NCBI GenBank assembly: GCA_900315595.1 | Contig: OMZQ01000002.1 | Coordinates: forward strand, 86,069 to 150,068 | From: an uncultured Eubacteriales bacterium | GTDB taxonomy: Bacteria; Bacillota; Clostridia; Oscillospirales; Oscillospiraceae | Length of the DNA stretch: 64,000 bases | Reading direction: 5' to 3' | In this document: positions 44,058 to 51,311 of the stretch, one piece after another | Layout of the letters: every line of letters starts with the position of its first letter | Position numbering within the stretch: position 1 is the first letter of the stretch | Notes under the pieces: generated by a model | Database searches by the model: none | What the model was told of the DNA's origin: nothing | What the model saw: the letters and a program-made list of their open reading frames with translations, nothing else | Position numbers and translations under genes: made by a program

Positions 44058-45686
44058 ATGTCAAACGCTTATTTCACCATCACTCGTCCCGAAAACGATG
44101 CTTTCCGCGGTTATCTGCCCGGGTCCAAGGAACGCGCGGAGTTGAAGGAAGAGCTCGCACGCCAGTCTGCCGAGGTCGTCAAGATCCCGCTGATCATCGG
44201 CGGTAAGGAGATCTTCACCGAGAAGACCTTCAAGGTCACGATGCCGCACGATCATAACCACGTGATCGCTGAGTGCTGTCTCGCCGGCGAAAAGGAACTG
44301 ACCATGGCCGTTGACGCCGCTCTGGCTGCCAAGCGCGCCTGGGAGGACATGCCCTGGGAGCACCGTTCCGCGATCTTCCTGAAGGCTGCCGATCTGATCA
44401 CCGGCCCCTACCGCAAGGTCCTGAACGCCTCCACCATGCTCGGTCAGTCCAAGACCGTGTTCCAGGCGGAGATCGACATTGCGGAGCTGGCTGACTTCTG
44501 CCGCTTCGGCGTCTGGTCCGCGCAGGAGATCTTCAAGGATCAGCCTGCCTCCATCCCCGGCATCTGGGACCGTCAGGACTACCGCGCGCTTGACGGCTTC
44601 ATCTGCGCCATCACGCCGTTCAACTTCACCTCCATCGGCGGCAACCTCCCCATGGCTCCGGCCATCGTGGGCAACGTGGCGGTCTGGAAGCCCTCCCGGA
44701 CGGCTGTGCTCTCCAACTACTACTTCATGAAGCTCCTGATGCACTGCGGTCTGCCCGCCGGCGTCATCAACTTCATCCCCTCCAAGGGCTCCGACGTGGC
44801 GAAGTATGTCCTCTCCCGCAAGGAGCTGGCCGGCTTCCACTTCACCGGCTCCACGGAGGTCTTCCAGGGCGTTTGGAAGCAGATCGGTGAAAACATTGCC
44901 TCCTACCGCAACTACCCGCGCATCGTGGGCGAGACCGGCGGCAAGGACTTCATCTTCGCGCACAAGACCGCGCTCGTCCGCCCGCTCGCTGCCGCCCTCA
45001 TCCGCGGCTCCTTCGAGTATCAGGGCCAGAAGTGCTCCGCCTGCTCCCGTGCCTTCGTGCCGGAGAGCATTTGGCCCGACGTTTTGGCTGCAATGAAGGA
45101 AATGATGCAGGAAGTCAAGATGGGCGACGTTCAGGACTTCGATACCTTCCTCGCCGCTGTGATCGACAAGGACTCCTACGACCGCTGCAAGGGCTATATT
45201 GACCGCGCCAAGCAGAGCCCCGACTGCGAGATCGTCATTGGCGGCAACTGCGACGATTCCAAGGGCTGGTTCGTCGAGCCGACCGTCATCGTCTGCAAAA
45301 AGCCGGATTACGAATCCATGGTCAAGGAGATCTTCGGGCCGATCCTGTCCGTCTACGTCTACCCCGACGACAAGCTGGATGAGACGATGAAGATCTGCGA
45401 CGAGGCTTCTCCCTATGCCCTGACCGGCGCGATCTTCGCCCAGGACCGGGAAGCCATCGTGAAGATGGAGAAGGCCCTGATCCACTCCGAAGGCAACTTC
45501 TACATCAACGACAAGTGCACCGGCGCAGTTGTCGGTCAGCAGCCCTTCGGCGGCGGCCGCGCCTCCGGCACGAACGACAAGGCCGGCACGGCGCTCAACA
45601 TGATCCGCTGGATGAGCCCGCACGCCGTGAAGGAGACCTTCAACCCCTCTGAAGCGATCGTTTATCCCTATATGTCTGAGCGTTAA
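44058..45686 (+). CDS. pruA: L-glutamate gamma-semialdehyde dehydrogenase
   Basis: A 542-residue aldehyde dehydrogenase oxidising glutamate gamma-semialdehyde (in balance with pyrroline-5-carboxylate) to glutamate with NAD+. The catalytic cysteine lies in YQGQKCSACSRAFVP and the general-base glutamate in RIVGETGGKDF; the cofactor loop FTGSTEVFQGVW is also clear. The start at 44058 has AAAGGAGGA directly in front; the earlier ATG at 44043 overlaps that site. Followed 38 bases later by rocD, so ornithine delta-nitrogen removal and semialdehyde oxidation are encoded together. Codon use is strongly biased, suggesting high expression. Confidence 0.93.
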   Translation: MSNAYFTITRPENDAFRGYLPGSKERAELKEELARQSAEVVKIPLIIGGKEIFTEKTFKVTMPHDHNHVIAECCLAGEKELTMAVDAALAAKRAWEDMPWEHRSAIFLKAADLITGPYRKVLNASTMLGQSKTVFQAEIDIAELADFCRFGVWSAQEIFKDQPASIPGIWDRQDYRALDGFICAITPFNFTSIGGNLPMAPAIVGNVAVWKPSRTAVLSNYYFMKLLMHCGLPAGVINFIPSKGSDVAKYVLSRKELAGFHFTGSTEVFQGVWKQIGENIASYRNYPRIVGETGGKDFIFAHKTALVRPLAAALIRGSFEYQGQKCSACSRAFVPESIWPDVLAAMKEMMQEVKMGDVQDFDTFLAAVIDKDSYDRCKGYIDRAKQSPDCEIVIGGNCDDSKGWFVEPTVIVCKKPDYESMVKEIFGPILSVYVYPDDKLDETMKICDEASPYALTGAIFAQDREAIVKMEKALIHSEGNFYINDKCTGAVVGQQPFGGGRASGTNDKAGTALNMIRWMSPHAVKETFNPSEAIVYPYMSER

Positions 45687-45724
45687 CGGAACCCAACCAA
45701 TTTATATATCATCAGGAGGAAGTC

Positions 45725-46918
45725 ATGTATTCTTCGGAACAAATCATTGAGAAAACCAACAAATACGGCGCACACAACTACGCGCCCAAGCCCGTCGTCA
45801 TCGTGAAGGCCGAAGGCGCCGTCGTCACCGACCCCGAGGGCCGCAAGTATTACGACATGCTTTCCGCCTACTCGGCTCACAACTTCGGCCACCGTCATCC
45901 GGAGATCGTCGCCGCTGCCAAGGCTCAGCTCGATAAGGTCACTCTGACCAGCCGCGCCTTCCACTGCGAGAACCTGGGCGAGTTCTATGAGGCTCTGTCC
46001 AAGCTTACCGGCAAGGACATGGTTCTGCCGATGAACACCGGCGCCGAAGCCGTTGAGACCGCGCTCAAGACCGCCCGCCTCTGGGGCACCCGCGTCAAGG
46101 GCGTTGAGAACGGCAAGCAGGAGATCATCACCTGTGAAAACAACTTCCACGGCCGCACGATCACCATCATCAGCTTCTCCACCGACCCCCTGGCCAAGGA
46201 CGGCTTCGGCCCCTATACCCCGGGCTTCAAGACCATCCCCTACGGCGACGCTCAGGCGCTGCGCGACGCCATCACCCCGAACACCGTCGCCTTCCTTGCC
46301 GAGCCCATCCAGGGCGAGGCCGGCATCATCATGCCGCCCGAGGGCTGGCTGACCGAGGTCCGCAAGATCTGCACCGAGAACAACATCCTCTTCCTGGCCG
46401 ACGAGGTCCAGACCGGCTTCGCCCGCACCGGCGATATGTTCGCCTGCTGGCATGAGAACGTGGAGCCCGATATCTACATCATGGGCAAGGCCCTGGGCGG
46501 CGGCGTAATGCCCCTGTCCGGCATTGCTGCCAACGAGGATATCCTCGGCCTTTACACCCCCGGCTCCCACGGCTCCACCTTCGGCGGCAACCCCCTGGCC
46601 TGCGCCTGCGGCGTCAAGGCTCTGGAGATCCTGCAGCGCGACGACTATCCCAAGATGGCCCGCGAGAAGGGCAAGTACTTCATGGACGGCCTGAAGAAGA
46701 TCCACAACCCCGAGATCAAGGAAGTCCGCGGCCGCGGCCTGCTGATCGGCGTGGAGTTCTACGGCGACGCCTTCGACTACGTCAAGGCCTGCATCCACGA
46801 GGGCGTCCTCTGCAAGGAAACCCACGATCACACTATCCGCTTCGCGCCTCCCATCCCCGTCTCCTACGAGGAGCTGGACGACGCCCTGGCCCGCATCACC
46901 AAGGCCATCGGCAGATAA
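45725..46918 (+). CDS. rocD: Ornithine aminotransferase
   Basis: A 397-residue class III PLP enzyme moving the delta-amino group of ornithine to 2-oxoglutarate, giving glutamate semialdehyde for the upstream dehydrogenase. The motifs are clear: SAHNFGHRHPEIVAAAKAQL, NTGAEAVETALKTARLWG, NNFHGRTITIISFS, the cofactor aspartate in ADEVQTGFARTG and the PLP lysine in IMGKALGGGVMP. Length matches RocD (about 400) rather than ArgD. CAGGAGGAA precedes the start. A terminator follows the gene. Confidence 0.92.
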   Translation: MYSSEQIIEKTNKYGAHNYAPKPVVIVKAEGAVVTDPEGRKYYDMLSAYSAHNFGHRHPEIVAAAKAQLDKVTLTSRAFHCENLGEFYEALSKLTGKDMVLPMNTGAEAVETALKTARLWGTRVKGVENGKQEIITCENNFHGRTITIISFSTDPLAKDGFGPYTPGFKTIPYGDAQALRDAITPNTVAFLAEPIQGEAGIIMPPEGWLTEVRKICTENNILFLADEVQTGFARTGDMFACWHENVEPDIYIMGKALGGGVMPLSGIAANEDILGLYTPGSHGSTFGGNPLACACGVKALEILQRDDYPKMAREKGKYFMDGLKKIHNPEIKEVRGRGLLIGVEFYGDAFDYVKACIHEGVLCKETHDHTIRFAPPIPVSYEELDDALARITKAIGR

Positions 46919-46953
46919 GCGCCGTCAATCTGAACCATTCGCTTATAATCGCA

Positions 46954-46999
46954 GACGGCTGTGTACCGGACAGGTATGCAGCCGTCCCTTTTTGCTTTT
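46954..46999 (+). terminator. Intrinsic terminator of pruA-rocD
   Basis: GACGGCTG (46954-46961) pairs with CAGCCGTC (46979-46986), with an inner TACC/GGTA stem. CCTTTTTGCTTTTT follows. Confidence 0.85.
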
Positions 47000-47035
47000 T
47001 GGGCTCGGAAAATGCGAGGCGAGGTCGGAAAACAG

Positions 47036-47064
47036 TTGAACAATTTCAAACGATATGCTATAAT
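47036..47064 (+). promoter_or_regulatory. Promoter of the flavoprotein-hypB-hypA operon
   Basis: TTGAAC (47036-47041) and TATAAT (47059-47064), 17-base spacer, extended TGC element. Transcription should start about 40 bases before the first gene. Confidence 0.75.
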
Positions 47065-47109
47065 AATCAGACGAACAGAATGATTCACGCGGAAACGGAG
47101 AGATTGACA

Positions 47110-49923
47110 ATGCCAAGAGACGTTAACCCGAAGATCCACGTCAACGAGCGGGATTTCCCGCTTGAGGACTATCATTGCAGCGATCCCGAGAAGGAAAAGC
47201 TGGTCAAAAAGCTGGCGGTGCTGATCACCGACAACATTCCCCGCAAGGCGCCCGGCGGAATGAAAACCAACCACATGGACTTCTGGATCCTGGACCGGAT
47301 GCTGACCAAGGATGAGGTCAAATTCATGCTCAGCTTCAAGAAGCGCCGCTTCCCGCTGACGACGAAGGAGCTTGCCCAGCGCAACGGCATGACCGAGGAA
47401 GCGACCCAGAAGGTCATCGACCATCTGCTCTGGATCGGCATTCTGGAGCAGAACCGGGACAACGCGGATCACCACATCCAATATCTGATCCCGAAGTGGG
47501 TCGTGGGCTCGGGCGAGTACATGGTGGAGCATCCCACCCTGGCCGACGAGCATCCCGAGGTCGCCACGATGTTCAACCTGGCCCCCCAGGAGCCCCTGGA
47601 GCTGGCCGCCAAGCTGATCCCGCCCGGCGGCGCGGGAATCGGTATGCACGTGATCCCCGTGGAGAAGGCGATCGACGCCTGCTCCACCTCCGTCAGTGTG
47701 GAGCACCTGTCTCACTGGCTGCAGAAGTACGACACCTTCTGCACCATGGTCTGCGCCTGCCGCAAGGCCCAGCGCATCCGCGGCGAGGGCGTGGGCGATA
47801 TCGAGGGCCAGATGTGCATCGGCGTGGGCGACATCGCCGAGTTCCTGGTCACCTCCGGCAAGGACGCCCACTACATCACGCGCGAGCAGGCGATGGAGAT
47901 CATCGAGCGGGCCGAGCGCAAGGGCTACGTCCACCAGATCACAAATCTGGACGGCCCGAACCGCATCGTCGGCATCTGCAACTGCTCGCCCGGCTCCTGC
48001 TACGGTCTGCGCACGTCTCAGCTTTTCAACACGCCGAACATGTCCCGCTCGGCCTACCGCGCCCACGTGGACAAGGACAAGTGCGTGGCCTGCGGCAAGT
48101 GCGTGGAGGTCTGCCCCGCCGGTGCCGCAAAGCTCGGTCAAAAGCTCTGCAAGGCAGACGGCACGAAGATAAAATACAAGCTCCACGACCTCCCGGACGA
48201 TCTGCCCTGGGGCGAGGACCGCTGGGATCCCGACTACCGGGACCACAACAAGATCAACTGCTGGGAGACCGGTACCTCTCCCTGCAAGACCGCCTGCCCG
48301 GCCCATCTGGCCGTACAGGGCTATATTCAGATGGCAGCCGACGGACGGTATGCCGAAGCGCTGGATCTGATCCGTCAGGACAACCCCTTCCCTGCCGTCT
48401 GCGGCGCGGTGTGCAACCGCCGCTGCGAGGACCGCTGCACCCGCGGCACCATCGACAAGCCCGTCGCCATCGACGAGATCAAGAAGTTCCTGGCCCAGCA
48501 GGAGCTCAAGGTCGACCCGAAGCTGCCCGTCTGCGAAAACGGAGAGGGCAATCAGTGGGACGAGTTCCCGATCGCCGTGATCGGCGCAGGTCCCGCCGGT
48601 CTGTCCGCCGCCTACTACCTCCGGTCTGAGGGCTATCCCGTGACCGTCTTCGAGCGCGAGTCCCGCCCCGGCGGCATGCTGATGAACGGCATTCCCTCCT
48701 TCCGGCTAGAAAAGGACGTGCTCGCCCGCGAGATCGAGCTGATCGAGAAAATGGGCGCGGAGATCCGCTGCGGCGTCGAGGTCGGCAAGGACGTGACGCT
48801 GGACGAGCTGCGCAGGCAGGGCTTTAAGGCCTTCTACGTTGCCATCGGTCTGCAGGGCGGGCGTCTGGCCGGCGTGCCCGGCGAGGACGCCGCCGGCGTT
48901 GAGTCCGGCGTCAGCTTCCTGCGCCGCGTCAATCAGGACGATTCCATCCGGCTGCAGGGCGACGTGGTCGTGGTCGGCGGCGGAAACGTGGCCGCTGACG
49001 TGGCCCGGACCGCCGTCCGCACGACGGACTGGACCGTCACGATGCTCTGTCTGGAGCAGCGGGACGAGATGCCCGCGGCAAAGGACGAGGTCGCGGAGGT
49101 CGAGGAGGAAGGAATCGTCATCCGCAACGGATGGGGTCCGAAGGAGATCCTGACCGAAAACGGCGCCGTGACCGGGATCGTGTTCAAGAAGTGCACCCGC
49201 GTCTATGACGCCGAGCATCGCTTCTCCCCCGTCTACGACGAGAACGAGACGATCACCGTCCCCTGCTCCAACGTGCTGATGGCCATCGGTCAGAGCGCAG
49301 AATGGGGCAAGCTGCTGGAGGGCTCCAAGGTCGAGCTCAACCGCAACGGCACCGCGAAGGCCGACCCCGTGACCCGGCAGACCGCCGAGCCCGATATCTT
49401 CGTGGGCGGCGACGTGCGCCACGGCGCGAGATTCGCCATCGACGCGATCGCAGACGGCCGCGAGGGCATGGTCTCCATCAACCGCTTCGTCCACCCCGGT
49501 CAGAGCCTGACGATCGGACGCGACCTGCGCGAGTTCATTGAGCTGGACCGCGACGATATCCGCGTAGAGGGCTACGACAACGCCGAACGCCAGACCCCCG
49601 GCTTCAAATCCGGCAAGCGCACCGCAACCTTTGCGGATCTGCGGCTGCCGCTGACCGAGGAGCAGGTCCGGGCCGAGGCAGGCCGCTGTCTGCACTGCGG
49701 CGCGACCACGGTGGACGTCAACCAGTGCGTTGGCTGCGGTCTTTGCACCACCCGCTGCGAATTTGACGCGATCCATCTGACCCGCGACATTCCGCAGGCG
49801 AGCGAGATGCACACCGCCGAGGAAATGATGAAGGTCGTCGGCCCCTACGCTGCCAAGCGTGCGGCCAAGATCATCAAGCGCAAGGCCACCGGTAAGGCCA
49901 GCTACCCCACCGAAACCGAATAA
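47110..49923 (+). CDS. Multidomain iron-sulfur flavoprotein oxidoreductase A (GltD-like core)
   Basis: A 937-residue cytoplasmic protein; the ATG at 47110 follows GGAGAG. Residues 1-110 end in a winged-helix-like piece (TTKELAQRNGMTEEATQKVI). About 170-310 is cysteine-rich (C211, C215, C217, C236, C290, C292, C297), a layout seen in Fe-S oxidoreductases of anaerobes. A 4Fe-4S motif is at C325/C328/C331/C335. A GltD-like unit follows: Fer4_20 (C392 to C443), FAD motif GAGPAGL at 492-498, and NAD(P) motif VVVVGGGNVAADVA in the second Rossmann fold. CVGCGLCTTRC near the C-terminus adds another cluster. The electron donor is probably NAD(P)H; the acceptor is unknown. A close paralogue is encoded four genes on. 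Overall role unassigned. Confidence 0.8.
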   Translation: MPRDVNPKIHVNERDFPLEDYHCSDPEKEKLVKKLAVLITDNIPRKAPGGMKTNHMDFWILDRMLTKDEVKFMLSFKKRRFPLTTKELAQRNGMTEEATQKVIDHLLWIGILEQNRDNADHHIQYLIPKWVVGSGEYMVEHPTLADEHPEVATMFNLAPQEPLELAAKLIPPGGAGIGMHVIPVEKAIDACSTSVSVEHLSHWLQKYDTFCTMVCACRKAQRIRGEGVGDIEGQMCIGVGDIAEFLVTSGKDAHYITREQAMEIIERAERKGYVHQITNLDGPNRIVGICNCSPGSCYGLRTSQLFNTPNMSRSAYRAHVDKDKCVACGKCVEVCPAGAAKLGQKLCKADGTKIKYKLHDLPDDLPWGEDRWDPDYRDHNKINCWETGTSPCKTACPAHLAVQGYIQMAADGRYAEALDLIRQDNPFPAVCGAVCNRRCEDRCTRGTIDKPVAIDEIKKFLAQQELKVDPKLPVCENGEGNQWDEFPIAVIGAGPAGLSAAYYLRSEGYPVTVFERESRPGGMLMNGIPSFRLEKDVLAREIELIEKMGAEIRCGVEVGKDVTLDELRRQGFKAFYVAIGLQGGRLAGVPGEDAAGVESGVSFLRRVNQDDSIRLQGDVVVVGGGNVAADVARTAVRTTDWTVTMLCLEQRDEMPAAKDEVAEVEEEGIVIRNGWGPKEILTENGAVTGIVFKKCTRVYDAEHRFSPVYDENETITVPCSNVLMAIGQSAEWGKLLEGSKVELNRNGTAKADPVTRQTAEPDIFVGGDVRHGARFAIDAIADGREGMVSINRFVHPGQSLTIGRDLREFIELDRDDIRVEGYDNAERQTPGFKSGKRTATFADLRLPLTEEQVRAEAGRCLHCGATTVDVNQCVGCGLCTTRCEFDAIHLTRDIPQASEMHTAEEMMKVVGPYAAKRAAKIIKRKATGKASYPTETE

Positions 49924-49939
49924 CCCCCCAACCCATTCG

Positions 49940-49973
49940 ACTGCCCCCGCCCGCGACGCGCGGGGGCAGTTTT
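49940..49973 (+). terminator. Hairpin within the flavoprotein-hyp operon
   Basis: ACTGCCCCCGC (49940-49950) pairs perfectly with 49960-49970, followed by TTT. It lies between oxidoreductase A and the first hypB gene. It may end part of the transcripts or stabilise the upstream message, lowering downstream expression. Confidence 0.65.
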
Positions 49974-49986
49974 ACAGGAGAACGAA

Positions 49987-50655
49987 ATGTCTTTTGAAGT
50001 AATCGAGACCAAGGAACAGGTCCTGGCCGACAACGACGCAGCCGCAGCGGAAAACCGCGCGGCGCTGCGGCGGAGCGGCGCGTTCCTGGTCAATCTGATG
50101 GCCTCCCCCGGCGCGGGGAAGACCACGACCCTGCTGCGGACCATCGAGGCCCTGCGCGGAAAGTACCGGATCGCGGTCATGGAGGCGGACGCCGACGGAG
50201 ACGTGGACGCAAGGGCCGTCGCGGCAGCCGGGATCCCGGTTTTGCAGGTTCACACCGGCGGAAGCTGCCACATGGACGCCGATATGACCCGCCGCGGCCT
50301 GGAGCGGCTCGGAACAGACTACGATCTGATCTTTTTGGAAAACGTCGGAAATCTGGTATGTCCGGCGGAGTTCGACGTCGGCGCGGATCTTCGCGTCATG
50401 ATCCTCTCTACGCCGGAGGGCCACGACAAGCCGCTCAAGTATCCGCTGATGTTCCAGGTCAGCGACGTCCTGCTGGTGAACAAGACAGACGTCGCCTCGG
50501 TCTTCGGCTTCGAGCTGGAGACCCTGCGGCGCAACGCGGCGCTCCGCCATCCGGGGATGCCCATTCTGCCGATCTCCGCCCGGAGCGGCGAGGGCTTCGG
50601 GGCCTGGACGGACTATCTGACCGCAGAGATCGAGAAACGGAGGGCGAACGGATGA
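49987..50655 (+). CDS. hypB: HypB-type nickel-chaperone GTPase, first copy
   Basis: A 222-residue SIMIBI-class GTPase that drives nickel delivery. The P-loop is ASPGAGKTT at 39-47, the metal-binding Cys-His pair is C94-H95 in GGSCHMDADM and a second cysteine is C125 in ENVGNLVCP. The strongly conserved DKPLKYPLMF and guanine motif NKTD are present. There is no histidine-rich N-terminal store. ACAGGAG precedes the start. It lies directly before a second, non-identical HypB, an unusual duplication. Normal partners are HypA and a nickel enzyme such as NiFe hydrogenase, none of whose subunits is in the window. Confidence 0.92.
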   Translation: MSFEVIETKEQVLADNDAAAAENRAALRRSGAFLVNLMASPGAGKTTTLLRTIEALRGKYRIAVMEADADGDVDARAVAAAGIPVLQVHTGGSCHMDADMTRRGLERLGTDYDLIFLENVGNLVCPAEFDVGADLRVMILSTPEGHDKPLKYPLMFQVSDVLLVNKTDVASVFGFELETLRRNAALRHPGMPILPISARSGEGFGAWTDYLTAEIEKRRANG

Positions 50656-51311
50656 AGGTCATTGAATTGAAAGAGACCGTGACCGCCTCCAACGACCGTG
50701 ACGCTGAGGCTCTGCGCGAGGAGCTGACCATGCGGGGCGTGCTGCTGGTCAATCTGATGAGCGCTCCCGGCTCCGGCAAGACGAGCCTGCTGACCAAAAC
50801 CGTGCAGGATCTGTCGGAGCTGAAAATCGCCGTCCTGGAGGCCGATCTGGACGCCCAGGTGGATGCCGAGACCATGGAGGCGGCAGGCGCGCGCTCCATC
50901 CAGGCGCACACCGACGGCATGTGCCACATGGACGCAGGGATGACGCGGCTCGCTTTGGAGGCCCTCGGTACCGAGCAGACCGACCTGGTCTTTCTGGAAA
51001 ACGTGGGCAATCTGATCTGCCCGGCTGAATACGACACCGGCGCACAGCTCCGGGTGATGATCCTCTCCGTCCCCGAGGGCGACGACAAGCCCCTCAAATA
51101 CCCGCTGATGTTCCGAAACAGCGACGCACTCATCATCTCAAAAACCGACGCCCTTCCCTGGTTCGACTTTGACGTGGAACGATGCACGGAACGGGCGCGC
51201 AAGCTGAATCCCGAAATAGCCGTCTTCCCGCTCTCCGCCAAAACCGGAGAAGGCATGGATGCCTGGGAAGCGTGGCTCCGCCGACAGAGAAAGGAGATTC
51301 TCCATGCCTGA
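50652..51311 (+). CDS. hypB: HypB-type nickel-chaperone GTPase, second copy
   Basis: A 219-residue paralogue of the preceding gene. The P-loop is SAPGSGKTS at 37-45, metal-binding C91-H92 in GMCHMDAGM, second cysteine C123 in ENVGNLICP, and guanine motif SKTD in place of NKTD. All key HypB residues are kept, so both copies look functional, and the two could form a heterodimer. The start at 50652 overlaps the first copy by four bases (ATGA), and the end overlaps oxidoreductase B by eight bases. This tight coupling argues that the GTPases work in the same process as the flavoproteins. Confidence 0.92.
   Translation: MKVIELKETVTASNDRDAEALREELTMRGVLLVNLMSAPGSGKTSLLTKTVQDLSELKIAVLEADLDAQVDAETMEAAGARSIQAHTDGMCHMDAGMTRLALEALGTEQTDLVFLENVGNLICPAEYDTGAQLRVMILSVPEGDDKPLKYPLMFRNSDALIISKTDALPWFDFDVERCTERARKLNPEIAVFPLSAKTGEGMDAWEAWLRRQRKEILHA

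Noticed and set aside
44061..48306. Three long minus-strand open frames opposite pruA, rocD and oxidoreductase A
   Set aside because: They arise from strong third-position GC bias in the real genes; their sequences are repetitive in Val/Leu/Gly/Asp with no recognisable domain.
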